Shown here in pieces: positions 35,280 to 47,664 of a DNA stretch of 64,000 nucleotides. The stretch comes from Ceratotherium simum simum (Eukaryota > Chordata > Mammalia > Perissodactyla > Rhinocerotidae), in the NCBI RefSeq assembly GCF_000283155.1, contig NW_004454173.1, forward strand, positions 5,233,876 through 5,297,875, given 5' to 3'. Both the position numbers and the translations under genes were made by a program. The notes under the pieces are model-generated. The model saw only the letters and a program-made list of their open reading frames with translations. It ran no database searches and had not been told where the DNA came from. The first letter of the stretch is position 1, and each line of letters begins with the position of its first letter.

Positions 35280-35805
35280 AGTTAGCCTATGCTGCATAAC
35301 AAATCAGCCCAAAATGTGTCAGCTTACAACAACAAAGCATTATTTTCTTTCATGATTCTGTAGTTAGCCAGGCAATTCCTCTGCTGGTTTCACCTGAGCT
35401 CATGCATGCAGCTGCCTTCAGCTGGGGACTTGGAGGGGACAGAAGGTTCAAGATGGCCTCACTATGTCTAGCAGTTGACACTGGCTGCTGACTGGGGTAC
35501 CTCAGTTCTCCTCCACTTAGCTTCTCATCCTCCAGTAGGCCAGACTGGCTTTCCTCCATGACTGTCTCGGGGCAAGTCTTTGTCCTAAGTGGTCTAAAGC
35601 AGAAAGTGCAAGGCCTCTTAAGGCCTTGGAAGGTGTTTAACGTTAATACATTGCATTCTATTGATAAAAATAAGTCAAAAGTCCAGCGCTTATTCAAGGG
35701 ATGGGGAAATAGACTCCACCTCTTAATGGGAGAAGCAGGAAAGTCACATTGCAGAAAACTTGGGGAAGAAATATTACAGACATCTTTAAAAACAATCAGC
35801 CACAG
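35280..35805 (+). repeat. Ancient interspersed repeat, class uncertain
   Basis: 'cagttagcctatgctgcata' then 'acaaatcagcccaaaatgtg', 'cttagcttctcatcctccag', 'gggaaatagactccacctct' and 'gaagcaggaaagtcacattg' match a repeat found widely in mammals whose family name I cannot give with certainty. Frames on both strands here (115 and 85 codons) lie inside it and are not genes. Confidence 0.6.
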
Positions 35806-36828
35806 AGGTTTCTAAACAATGGTATCAAATTAATTGTCTTTCCTTTCTCAGAACTAAGCTTGCCTCTAAAACCCAGGCACAGCACAATGCCTCTGGCTGT
35901 GATCTCCTAAGTCAGAATCTAAGCCTTTGCTTAGAATTGCAACACATCTCTCAGTGTTCTGGCTGCATTAATAATCCTTTTATCCCCACCTTCGAGCAGA
36001 AGTTTGAGGAAGAAAAAGAAAGTTTATTTTTTTTCATAGTAACAAATTTTTTTCCCAAATGGGAAAATAATGTAAAAAGAAGTTCAGTTATTTACAACAT
36101 GAACAACTGCTGTGCTCAGCGAGTCCATGCAGTCAAGTCTTCAAGATCCGCAGGTGGAGAACTTAATTGGGATGACTCAGTGGCCATCCATGCACCCCCA
36201 TGATGTCGCAGTGATCACAGAGCAGCCTCTTCCACATTCAACATACCCAACAAAAGCCAAGAGGCAACTGAACAGCAACAAGTGGGTGGATCATGCCTGG
36301 ACTGGTACTTCGAAACCGGGAGCTCTGGCCTCTCCAATCTCTAGTTGATATCTGACCATGAATCTGACTCCTGTCCCTCTCTGCGTGGCAGTACTGCAAT
36401 CTCTGCGTGGCAGTGCATGCAGAAAGCACTTTAGACGTCTCCGATAAGATAAAACGGAAAAATATCAGAATATGATTTTCCCCCAAATTTTGGCTACTGC
36501 TAATCAGTGGGACATTTTAGGAGATTGGAGCACAATGGAAACTTGCCCTAAGTTTTAAAATATTTATTTCATTTGGAAAAAATATTATCATCAACTTATT
36601 ACAGAGCTTTGAGAGCCAAAATTTAGTTCTTTAGTCATTGTACTAAATCATAGTGAGAAATACTATATAGATTTTTTTCTATAAATCAATGATTAGTATC
36701 TTCCTTCTTAAAAGATTTTTATGGAAGATATTTTGAAGTGTCAGAGGCTTACTTGCTGTTTTTGCTAGTTTGTGAATTAGATTCACATTTTGTGCTAGTA
36801 AAAGATATAGGAAGATGACATCTATGTG

Positions 36829-36842
36829 TGAGAGAGAGAGAG

Positions 36843-36919
<77 letters not shown>
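36829..36919. repeat. Compound microsatellite (GA)n(TG)n(GA)n
   Basis: About nine GA units, then fourteen TG units (about 36847-36874), then about twenty-two GA units. Long open frames on both strands here (reading Ser-Leu, Thr-His, Glu-Arg or Cys-Val repeats) are simple-repeat artefacts. Confidence 0.97.
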
Positions 36920-36923
<4 letters not shown>

Positions 36924-39324
36924 TCATTCATCCATGCTATGTATGCACCCTAGAAGAACAGTTCCATCTAACACCCAAAGAATATGTGCTTCTCTTGACT
37001 ATCTGGCTGTCAATCTTCCAAACTGGTTACAGCCCAGGATTAGGAATACCTGGGATGATATGTCACAGCTATAGATCACTTTTCCTCCAACCTACTCCCT
37101 ATTCTGCACTTGCTCTCAGATTCCTCATTTTATTTTCTTCCTCCCTTTCTGGGGTTAACTGATGATAGATATTTTATTACTTTGAAAGGATATAAGCTCT
37201 GCCATCATCACTTGACTCTAGACTGTGAATTATGGCACTTACAGAATGTACAATGTCCAGAACTGTGAACGGATAACTGGAAAAGAGTTAATAGCAAGGT
37301 GGTAGCGATGGTAAAATGACCCAGTTAGCTGCCAGAGGTTAAATGCATGGGCTGTGGACAGCAGTACTTGCCAAAGGTTCCCGGTTTTAGAATACTCAAG
37401 TTCAGACCTCAGCTTCTGACACGTTGCCCTCTCTCTAAACTCTCCTCTGGTCTCAGAATGCACAGTTTATTACTGTAAGCCATGCTACATTGGGCTTTCT
37501 CAAAGAGTGATGAAATGCTAACTGCTCCAGCAGAATGTAGCAACAACGGGAACAAAACCACAGATGAGCAGAAGCTTGGCTCTCACTGCCTCTAAGGGCA
37601 GAGCGGTTGAATTAATCTTTTCCAAATGCAACTAATTGGATCTTCAACTCCAAAGTAAATAGAGATAAAGCTTATTAGATTACTGTATTCCTAAGTGGGG
37701 AAGGATCAGCAGGTACTAGGGGAGGCTGGAAACGAGAAATTCTATTAGGGCAAAGATGTAAAAATGCCGAAAGTTTGAGCAAGGAAAAAATATACCTAAC
37801 TAATTTCCACATAAAAAAAATATCTGAGGCTTCCTAATTATGTCTGCAAGTGAAGGGTCAGTGATCTACGAAGTTAATTTCCCACTCCAGAAACGCGGGT
37901 ACCCCCCTACCGTGGAGGACGTTAGGATCTATTTGACTCCTGAGGGGTAGGTACCACCTCACCTGCACTCACTCACTGATTCCACAAATTTTTGTTGACC
38001 TCCTATTTATAAGGCCCACATCCATCTCAATATCACAGGGAGTGAAAATCTGAACAGAAAGCAAAACGGCCTCTGTCCTAGGAAGAGAGGTTGCCAAGAC
38101 CACCATTGCTAAGACAGCCTTTCCTCCAAGCAAGTCTACCTGGACGCCCCGCTCCTCTCCCGGACTTCCCGGACCTTGACCACCTGGACCTGCACCTCCA
38201 CCCACTTCCTCCTCCCTCTGATTCTGCTTCCCTCTGCGGGTGGGTGCTTGTTGCTGTCTTCCTAGTTGGACCTGCTGCATACTGTTCTGGTGTCCTCACG
38301 GCTGCCCACGTTCTGGTGTAGATTATTACCTGCAAAGATGTTTAAAGATAAAAAAATGAACAGGCAGATTTAATTAACCTGATTTTCAGTCAAATGAGCT
38401 TTTGTTTTCTTTCTCAAAATCATTTAAAGTCTGCCTAATTCCACTAGATTTACCATTCCAAATTCATTAGTATACATTGACAGGCTTTGTTTTATAAATG
38501 TTTGAATTTTCATATATATACATACACATACATTTAAAGTTGCTGTCACTGGTGTAATTCGGGAGAAATCTCGTAGCTGTGTTCTGTCAGCTTTCCTCCA
38601 AATTTGACACAAAGAAATGACTTTCACCCTCACTTTGCAACTTATAAAAATAATACAAAGTTTCTTTTGTGATGGTGGCCAGGCTTTGCGTGTGTGACAC
38701 TGTCTTTTCTTATACAAAGACTGTCCTGGGAACACACAGTTTGCGCACCCTCCGGGGAGGTGGGGCTTTTGGCTTCTGAGAACAGGACTCGGGAACACTC
38801 TTGGGACAGAGAGTTCTCAGCATGCCTCCAGGTGCTAAACGGAATCCTTTAGATTTCTAGGTGCTGTAATGAGACACCCCACCGCCACCCACCAGAGGGT
38901 CCGGCATTTGAGAAGCTCCACTCCACAGCTCTTGGGGACCCAAGGAGCAGAAGGACACCCAGCACATCCAGGTTTAGCACTTTGCTAACTACATTTCTGT
39001 CCCCTGGCCTTTGACTATTGGGAGGTTTCCTTGCGTGGTGAGAGTGAAATAATGCAGCATTGGTTTAGGGAACTATTTGTTCTCAACCACACAATCCCTA
39101 GGTCTAATTGGGAAGTGCCCGGTTTCCACAAGCAACTTTGGGCTCTCCGCCCCAGAACGGGTGGTATCAGATGCCGTAATAAGCAAAAAGCCAGAATCCA
39201 AAGACCCTCCCCTGGATCAAACTGCCCGGGGGGTTGTGTTGCAGCTTGGGCCCGGCAGGGGTGCCTGAGGAGGCAGCGCTGTGGGGTCCCAGCCCAGGCC
39301 TGGGCTTGACGTCTTATAGTCTTC
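36920..39324. other. Unique sequence, GC-richer patches, no gene confirmed
   Basis: No exon is confirmed. At 38110-38330 a C-rich stretch reads with open frames on both strands (76 plus; 103 and 85 minus). Its minus-strand translation is Gly/Pro/Arg-rich, but the glycines do not follow a regular Gly-X-Y pattern, so it is not collagen. Another GC-richer patch with a 92-codon frame lies at 39031-39309. Confidence 0.4.
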
Positions 39325-39465
39325 CGCAGCCTCGCTGAGTTGCCTCATCTATAAATCAGAGGTAATAATTCCTACCCGACAGGCTCAGTGCGACAGGAAA
39401 AAATAATCATGCAGGGCACCTAGCACAGAGCAGGCTCTCAGCAAACGGGAGCTATTATTATTTTT
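39325..39465 (+). repeat. MIR SINE, 3' two-thirds
   Basis: 'tgagttgcctcatctataaa', 'taataattcctacccgacag', 'gcagggcacctagcacagag' and 'gctctcagcaaacgg' match the distal part of MIR. Confidence 0.75.
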
Positions 39466-40639
39466 CATTTAAAATGCAAGGCAATGATAATCTGACTCCT
39501 GTGAGACTACCATACCTATTTTGGGTAATTTATAAAAAGCCACAGAACTCTATTTTTAAGAGATTTAAAAAAAACTATGATTACTAGTCATATATTGCAT
39601 TTTCCAAATACTTACTGACATAACTTGGGCCACTTATTTCAGGACTGTGTATACAAGTTACTCAATTGTTTGTTTTTCTGTTTTTCCAATAGCATGCATA
39701 TTTTGTCTCCCAATATGCTGAAACCCTTAAGCTGCCTAAACTCTATCGGCAGGAGGTCCACAAGGAATGTTTGCTGGAAGAATGATGAGGTTTAGTGATT
39801 CTAGTGTTTTGTTTGCTTGTTTTGTGGCATTTTGTGTGTGTATGTGCATGAGGGCGGGGTTGGTTGTTTTTGTCTTCCAAAACTTGGTGTCATTCCAAAA
39901 TGACTCAAGGAATAGATATTATGCAAGCACCATTTATTATCCAGAAGTGCAAGGATAGAGAAAATGTGCTCTAAATACACAGGAGGGTTATTATGAAGGG
40001 GTGAGGGGTCCCGTCTGGAGCGTGTGGGCCACGCCTGGTTCAGGCCTGGTTCCCAAGGCTCTGCAGCAGCTTAGTAGGGGCAGTCTGGCCGCCCACTTGC
40101 CATCTCCTGCCCCGCGCAGGAAAAGGAACCTGGAAGAAATCCTAAGCATGGAAGCTTTTGCAATAATCCACTTTACTAAATAACTGAGATTTTTTTTAAA
40201 AGATATTATTGAAAAGATTTAAAAGATTAGGATATTTAGAGTCTTGGGGAATAAAATAAAACAAAAAGGAAATAAACATGTGAGCAATAATGCCCCCTAA
40301 AATATCTGTCTTGCTCTTTTGAAGCTTATCTCAGAACAAAGGCCTGCTGTTATGCTACATTCAAATAAAGAGACCAAAGTCATAAAGCCAAGAATTTTAG
40401 AGGGCCAGTGCTGACTGCGCTGGGTGGTGCTGGACATCTTGCCATCAGAGACCCACTAACGAGAGTCAGTGCATCCTTCCTCAGGGAGAAAGTCAGGAGT
40501 GCTTTATGCCCATGGATGAAAATGGGAGGGTCCTACCGGTTTAGCCCACGGGTCCACCATGCACAACTCAAAAAGATTGGACTTTGTCTTACGTACATCA
40601 CTAAGGCTGCTTCTAATATTGACTACCTTTTTCTTTAAC
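39466..40639. other. Unique sequence, no gene seen
   Basis: No repeat or exon recognised. The frames at 39767-39958, 40001-40183 and 40408-40734 are short and domain-free. Confidence 0.45.
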
Positions 40640-41010
40640 ATTTTCATATTAAATATTTCAAATAGGATACAAAAGTAAAGAAAATGGTATAATGAACCCT
40701 CAGGTGCCCATCGCCCAGCTTCAACAGGTGGCAACCCATGCCCAATCTTGCTCCGTCTGTACCCGGATCTATTTCCCCTGTCCCTGGATTATTTAGAAGT
40801 AAATCCCACTTCATTATACTACTTCATCCATAAATACTTGAGCATGTATCTTTTAAAGATTAGAATTCTATTCGTATACCTAACGACAGTACTATTGGCC
40901 CATTGAAAAACATTTATAGTGATTCCTTGATGTCATTAAATATCCAACTCCGACTACTTTTTGCATAATTATACACAAGTCAAAGCATTCACATGAAAAT
41001 GACAGCCGCC
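40640..41010. repeat. Old L1M 3'-UTR-like remnant
   Basis: 'aatgaaccctcaggtgccca', 'tcgcccagcttcaacaggtg', 'ttatttagaagtaaatccca' and 'taaatacttgagcatgtatc' resemble text I associate with old L1 3' regions. A shorter echo of the first phrase occurs at 43640-43672. Orientation is not assigned. Confidence 0.5.
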
Positions 41011-41439
41011 ATGGGTTGAGACCCAAAATCTTTGAACATTCTTCGTCACTAAATTATTGATAGCAAAGAGTGTCTAGCATAAGCTTCAAGAGCAAAAGTC
41101 TATTTCAGTGAAGAAAGCAATCCACTTTTAGGAGCATTTGCTTTCCCCGGTGAACTTAAACAGTACATTTAATCCATCCACTTAACTCAAGTGATGGAGT
41201 GCCTGCACATGGAAAAGTGAAAGCATGTTATTTTTAGGCTTAAGTGGTAGAACTCCATATCTGACTAAGAAAACATCAAAGAAATCTAATGAAGCCAGCT
41301 TGACCAAGCCAACAGTTGGCTACTTTGTTGGTTTATTAAAGAAAAACTGAGTATTTCACTGGTAGCTTAGAAAAATCAGGAATATAAACTGTTGAAGCTC
41401 AAAAGACTGAATACATCTGAATGCTGAGGTTGCTTCTAC

Positions 41440-41590
41440 AGTCCATTAACAGTCTAGAACTCATGAGTGTGTGTGTGTTAGTTCTGTGCAATTTGATCCC
41501 ATGTGTAGATCTGTGTGACCACCACAGTCAAGATACAGAACAGTTCTGCTACAAGAATCCCTCCTGCTACCCTTTTATAGACACAGTGTT
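41440..41590. repeat. Old L1M-like remnant
   Basis: 'tagttctgtgcaatttgatc', 'gtgtgaccaccacagtcaag' and 'gatacagaacagttctgcta' resemble diverged L1M 3' sequence. A MER5-like trace ('gggtctgggaatttgctttt') follows at about 41718. Confidence 0.45.
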
Positions 41591-42054
41591 TTTTTTTTTT
41601 TTTCAAGATATGATTCACAAACCACCTTCTTCAAAATCCACTGCAGCGGGGGCCAGGTCTTACTTATAAATTCCAGGGCCTCACTTAAGAACAGCTGAGG
41701 CAAAAGTGCTGCAGGCTGGGTCTGGGAATTTGCTTTTAAACAGACTGTCCAAGGAATTTTTATTTATACTAAGTTTTGAGCACCTTTGTCATATTTCAGC
41801 ATTCTGGCCATAGTATACATTCTACTTAAAACTAGGTCTGAAGAGATCTAGAACTTTTAAATTAAGGTGCAATCAGAAGTGTTGCATCTAAATATAATGA
41901 ATCTAGTCCAAGCTTGTATAGAAAGGCTCTTTTGGATTTTTAGGAGAAACACAATGTTTATTGTTTACATGGCTTCATTGAGAGTCAACTAAAATTGCAA
42001 AGTTTAGACTATAAATTCCCAAACATGCAATATAAAACCTTCGTCTTTGCTGGT

Positions 42055-42270
42055 TCCCACCTGGGCACTGTGCCAGGTACTTTACCAACACCAGGTATTA
42101 ATCCTCACCATAATTCTATGTTGTGGGTCAGAAGGTTCACATTTTACAGATGAAGAAACAGAGGCTCAGAGACATAACTTGTGCAACAGATACACAGCTG
42201 GTAAGCAGCTGAGCTGGGATTAAAATACAGGGATGTCTGACTTCAATACGCACACTCTTTCCACAATGCC
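42055..42270 (-). repeat. MIR SINE, antisense
   Basis: Reverse-complement MIR order: 'ctgtgccaggtactttacca', 'cattttacagatgaagaaac', 'agaggctcagagacataact', 'acacagctggtaagcagctg', 'cactctttccacaatgcc'. Well preserved. Confidence 0.85.
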
Positions 42271-43234
42271 AAGAGGATTTAGATATAAAACACAGGGCAG
42301 TTGAGTTAGATTGATATGAACATTCTCTAAATTTCCTATTTTTGTCATTGAAATTTTATCTTCATTAAATTTTGTTGCTATTGGTGTTATCATTTTGGTT
42401 TGGAAGAAGGTTATGATAGGATAGGGCAGCACCACTCAAAATATCTGTCATCAGACCGCGACAAAGTATAGAAATTGAGGGTAAGAATTTAGAAACGTTC
42501 GTAGCAATTGGACATTGCTGTGACATCCAAGTGAGTGATCAGTGGATTTCCCTCATTACAGAGAATATAGGCCAGTTCAGAACGCCAAACTCACATGATG
42601 AGTCCTATGTGGCTCAAGCCACATGGTGGTTATGTGCAGCAGGACTATGCACTGGTATGTGATGGACTGGGAACAAAGAACTGGTCCTTCCCTACAGATA
42701 GTTTGAAAAGCATGGGGCTTTGCAACTGAAAATTTTAAAGGTGTGATAGATGCCCGTTGCTTCCCGTTTGCCCAGGGTGCAGGGCGGCCATAAGCTGACC
42801 AGCCTCTCAGAAGCTGCCCAAGCCTTATAGAGCCCACAGCTGTCCCCCTCGGTGACACAGCAAGGCTTCACCAGACCACCACGACTGTAACACCAACTAT
42901 AGTCCATGACATGTTCTTTCACAAAATGTTGATGCTCAGCACGTTTCCATGGAGAACCTAGGAGAGGAGGAGTCAGAACTCAGAATTCACTCCCGGGTCC
43001 CTGCAACATGACTTGCAGTGGCATCTGTATTGGAGCTCTGATTTACAGAGGGACAAATGTAATTCACGAGCAGTTTCCTTTGTTGTCATTGTTGTCCCTC
43101 CTTTGGCCCACTTTTATTTTCAGTCCAGAAGCCTTTTGATTTGGAATCTGTCATCCCTTGTCTCACCTGCCCAGCTCTCCTCCGTCTCCTTTTACCTAAT
43201 ACACATGATTTAGATCTTCAGCAGGATCACTACA
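42271..43234. other. Unique sequence, no gene seen
   Basis: No exon recognised. The frames on the minus strand at 42577-42922 are short and without domain. Confidence 0.45.
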
Positions 43235-43458
43235 GCAGCTAGAACATACTAAAAGCCTATGTATCCAACATGGTGCAAGGTGCTTTACGTAAATTATCTC
43301 ATTTAACTCATAAAAACTACATAAAGTACATACAATTATCCCCATTTTTCATAAGAAGAAACTAAAGCTTAAGAAGGTTATTTTCTCTGGGTAACATGAT
43401 TAATAAGAGGCAGGACAAAGATTTGATTTCAAACCCTGTGTTCTTAACCACTTTAGAT
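43235..43458 (-). repeat. MIR SINE, antisense
   Basis: 'gtgcaaggtgctttacgtaa', 'attatctcatttaactcata', 'aagaagaaactaaagcttaa' and 'accctgtgttcttaaccact' are reverse-complement MIR. Confidence 0.8.
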
Positions 43459-43469
43459 AAACATTCAAC

Positions 43470-43562
43470 ATTATTAACATCTCCATGTAGTTAGTAGTAA
43501 ATATGTCCACTTTACAGATGAGAAAACTGAGCTACAGAGACGGTCAGATACCTGGTAACAAG
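43470..43562 (-). repeat. Second partial MIR SINE, antisense
   Basis: 'tccactttacagatgagaaa' followed by 'actgagctacagagacggtc' repeats the core of the MIR just upstream, so this is a second truncated copy. Confidence 0.65.
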
Positions 43563-43829
43563 ACGAGTACATTCTCATGACTCGGGGCGATGACCTGCGG
43601 ACTAGTGCTCATTTAAAGAACCTGTTTTTCCTTTGAAACTAATGAACTCTCAGGTGCCCATCATCCAGCTTACTATATCCACAAAATTCCACTCTGCTGT
43701 TTTAAAGTCATTACTGCAAGTATATATAAATGGAGATTTACTCGAGCTGAATATCTCAAAAAAGACAAAAGCAAAACAAATCATTTCACTTAAATTTATG
43801 AATGCCTAGAGCTTCTGGGCTGTGCTTTT

Positions 43830-44120
43830 TTTTTTTTTTTNNNNNNNNNNNNNNNNNNNNNNNNNNNNNNNNNNNNNNNNNNNNNNNNNNNNNNNNNNNN
43901 NNNNNNNNNNNNNNNNNNNNNNNNNNNNNNNNNNNNNNNNCTGAGGGAGACTGGCCCTAGGCTAACATCCATGCCCATCTTCCTCTACTTTATGTGGGAC
44001 ACTGCCGCAGCATGGCTTGACAAGCGGTGCGTCGGTGCGTGCCTGGGATCCGAACCGCTGAACCCAGGCCGCCGCAGCGGAGCGCGTGCACTCAACCGCT
44101 TGCGCCGCCAGGCCAGCCCC
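43830..44120 (-). mobile_element. ERE-type SINE (type B) containing the assembly gap
   Basis: The head at the right ('gccgccaggccagcccc') and one 'gctaacatccatgcccatct' unit are intact. The other end is lost in the run of N after a T run at 43826-43840. Flanking copies gggctgtgcttttt (43817) and gggctgtgttttta (44121) form the TSD and show that the gap lies wholly inside this one SINE. The 24-codon stretch of apparent frame across the gap is meaningless. Confidence 0.9.
43841..43940. other. Assembly gap (100 N)
   Basis: Exactly one hundred N, a common placeholder length for a gap of unknown size. A poly-T run precedes it and SINE sequence follows. Confidence 1.
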
Positions 44121-47100
44121 GGGCTGTGTTTTTATTTTGGTTAATATTTAATCTAGGCTCCTTGCAGGTGATGACAACACAAGGTTGTATACAAAGAGAG
44201 AAAACTGATCTACCTTACAAGGAATACGATAAAAATAGAAGGATGTTAGTTCTCAAACATGATGGTGGATGTATTAAAAATTCTATGCTCACACTGAAAA
44301 TATCATGTAGCACTTATGTGGGCATTGGCAGTTTTTTGAGGCATAGAATTTGGCCTTCATTAACATTTTAATAAGTCAATATGGAATGTGGAATCCTAAC
44401 ACTGAGATTCTAAAAATAAGCCCTTAAAAAACATTTTCTCTGTGTGTGTGTGTTTGCATGTATATATTTTTTTTCCTCACAACCAGAAATCCATTACTTT
44501 TTTCCAGATACTTGGGTAGGGAAAGCAAGATTACTAATTAGACCTTCTTGCTCCAGGCTCCCGGAACAGTTCCTCCCATCACTTCCGCTTCTCTGATGGA
44601 GATGGAGCCAAGGTACTCAATGCAATCCCTAGAAAGTAACTCTAGAAAGAGAGATGAAGTTTGTTGAAGGGTGGAGGGCTCCTAAGGGAATTTCTTACAT
44701 TTTGATGGTTTTGGTTTCACTGGTCTAATTCCTAATCCTTTTTCATGACAATTCGCTTACTTAAGAGTTTACCTAAAACGGTAACTCAGACTTGCTGTCC
44801 CTGAAGAGGGGTCCCCGGCCTCATTAACCCCTCCCTCCATCACCTCGGCTCCAGCTCCAGGTGTCTGGAGGGAGACGCAGGCACCTGGAGTCCAGCCGTC
44901 AGCTCCGGCCAGGCGGACACTCAGCGTTGAGACGGGCACTCTCCGTCTCATGGGGGCCCAAAATGGCCTTTACTCATCGGGATCTGAAACAACCACTTCC
45001 TATTTGGTTTAAGAGACACTGATAGCTCGGAAAAGCGCGTGTGACCCTGCTGTGGCTAGAGCGGAAGTGGAGGAGCAGGGAGGCAGGTAAAAGCCCCAGG
45101 GCAAGAGGAGCTCATCTAACCAGGGGCTCTTTCCATCTGAGCACTGCACACAGCGGCTGACAGTGTCTTCACTCCTCCCTTCGACTTCGGCACCCTCAGA
45201 GGCTTTGCTTTAACACTGAGGACAGCAGGGGAGAGAAAAGTGATTTTGCTCATATGCCAGCCACATGTTCGTGGTGGGGCTGTGCCTGTGGCTTCTTATG
45301 ATTTGGACTATTTCTGATGACTACTGGCAGGAGAGGTGGTCTCTGCAAGGTGGTGTGTACAATCTTCTTGGGACGGTGGTCAGCTGCACCCAAGCCCCTG
45401 CTGTCGCTGAGGACGCCCTCGCAGGAGCAGCCACATCCTCCTTCTCCTGGTTGGGTCTCCCAGCACTTGGCCCAGCAGCACCTGGGCACCCCATGGTTCT
45501 TGACTCTCTACCAACTTCCATGAGCCTTTACAGGGAGCCATGGGTGCCTCAGAGGTAGTCTTCTACATCCTCTGAGGGCTGAGGAGATGCATATGGGGTA
45601 GAGGTTGCTCCCTTCTTCCTCCCAGATACCTCACACCACGGTCTTTTCAAACCCCATTGGCATGGGCTGATCCACTGTGCCTTCAGATATCTCTAGACCA
45701 GATGCAGGTACCCATTGCTTTGTTCCACTTATGCCTTCAAACTTCAGGGAAACCATGTTAAACTTTCCCCAAAGAATTCTCTCACACACCCCACCCTGAG
45801 GGCAGCACCAGGAGGGGAGGGCTCAGTGACCAGACAGCCAGCTGCCCTTCTTCCAAGCTACCCACCCTCTGGTGGTTCTCCTGCTGCCCTCACACTTAGG
45901 ATAGAGGGGAGAGAATAGCTCCTATTTTCCATGAACATGGGCCTCTCCCATGTTAGACCCCCTCCATTCCACCCCTTTCTCTTATTATCTGGGGTGGGAA
46001 GTGCCTGTGTTGGTTTCAGTGTAATTGGTGTCTCTGGGTGGTCTTGGCAGGAGGCTGTCTGTCCCCAAATGGAGCCAGCTCCTGGGCAGCTCTATGGGTT
46101 TAGAATGTGTGCAACAAAGATTTCCCTTCTCTCTCACATTTGGTGAAATGACCAGGATAATAGGAAAAAGCCCTCTAAACATCCTTTACACAGAGATAAG
46201 ATCCTTGGCAATTATTAAACCAATGCATTTTAATTGTCCTTAACTTAGATCTTGGACCCCTTGCACCCTTCTTCCGGTGCGATTTATCACCTAAGGGTAG
46301 AATAGAGCTCACACTTAGGACTTCTGTAACAAGACTCCAGGCTTTGCAGAGGACCAGGTTGACTAACTTCCTCCATCGCCCATTCAGGGCCTGCTTCCCG
46401 GGCGTATGACCAGTGTAGTCGCACAGAGCCCCGTGCTTGTCGGCTCAATATTCTGATGTTGCCATCCTGAAATTCTTAATAAGTTTTGAAAAAGGGGCCC
46501 TGCATTTTCAACTTGCACTGGGCTGCCCAAATTACATAGCCCTCCTGCTGGCATGAGCATATCCCACCTAACACAGGCCTCAGGGCCCCCAGGGAAAAAT
46601 AAGATAAGAAGCAGTGGAAGGACAGGGGAAAAAAGTCAACATTTTCTGGTCAGAAGAATCTGCCAGGAAAGCAGGTGGTGGGGGACGGAGGGAAGCCAGG
46701 TGGTCAGCAGTGCGTCTTGATTCCCCCGACTCTCTTCTCGGGACTGAAGCCCCGAGGGGGCAGGAGTGGTACACAGAGCGTGGGGAGCCAGAGGGAAGAG
46801 CGGCTTCACTCAGCGCTCATCCGAAATCTGGCGAAAGACTCAGCCGGCCCCTTACCAAAGAGGCCGGCCCAGCAATATAAGCTCAGTGCTGTGGGGGCTG
46901 TGGTGTGGGTAGGCAGGGGGCCTTGGCGCTTAGCTCTCCTGGCCGGTCTGGCCCCCGTACCCTGGGGTTTGGAACCAGATGTTCCCCGGGCCTCCAGGGA
47001 CAGACTGGAAGGCCTCCACAAGACCCCAATTCAGCAACCCTCCAATCACCCTGGGCCTGCCATGGGGCTCACTGTGTGGGCAGGGTTCCAGGCAGTGGCT

Positions 47101-47664
47101 GATGTGGCAAAGACCCACACACAGCTCCCATCAGTGAGACTGAGCTGGCCCAGCTGGAACCAAGGGCCCTCAGCCACCAAAATCTAAACGATAGTGCAGG
47201 GTCGATCTCAGGACCCCAACACTCTGCCATGATAAGGTCCCATGAGCCCCCCTCCCACCTCAACCCAGAGACCATGTCAGAGAGAGGGGGCAGAAATAGG
47301 AGAGGCAAGCATGATCTAGATGGCTTATTTCAAATGATAGTCCAATCGGTTTCATGGAGGCTGGACAACTATCCCCTTCCCACTCCCGTGCAGGTGGGAG
47401 TTTCTAAGGAAGACCAGATTGATTATAAACAAAAATAATGGAATTACATCTCCTCTGCACATGCAAACTCACAACCCCACTACATTTTATGTTGTCCCAA
47501 GTGCTACATTAAAATTTAAATTATCCATTATAAAAGAATACAAAGACGACATATGTAAATGAAATCCACACATACAATCCCCAAGCTTCAGTTTATCTAG
47601 TAATTCCAAAATTCTCCCTACCAAACCTTATACTTCACATTTTTTCAGCAGTTCTGTTTAAATT
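44121..47664. other. GC-richer unexplained stretch, no gene confirmed
   Basis: GC content visibly rises around 44770-45560, 45800-46100 and 46560-47310. Several frames are open here, the longest 170 codons at 46675-47187 on the plus strand. They overlap others on both strands, lack domains and have no clear splice context, so GC-driven chance frames are the simplest reading. At 46465-46540 'gaaattcttaataagttttg' and 'ggggccctgcattttcaact' look like an ancient repeat I cannot name. Confidence 0.4.

Noticed and set aside
36815..37162. 115-codon plus-strand frame beginning with Arg-Glu and Cys-Val repeats
   Set aside because: Translation of a dinucleotide microsatellite followed by unique sequence; no domain.
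37969..38280. Gly-rich minus-strand frame resembling collagen
   Set aside because: Glycines are not at every third position, so it is not a collagen triple-helix domain.
43796..43978. Frame spanning the assembly gap
   Set aside because: Most residues are undefined N; it is SINE tail plus gap.
46675..47187. 170-codon plus-strand frame, longest outside L1
   Set aside because: Overlaps open frames in other phases and on the opposite strand in GC-rich sequence where stops are rare; no domain, no start context and no splice structure.
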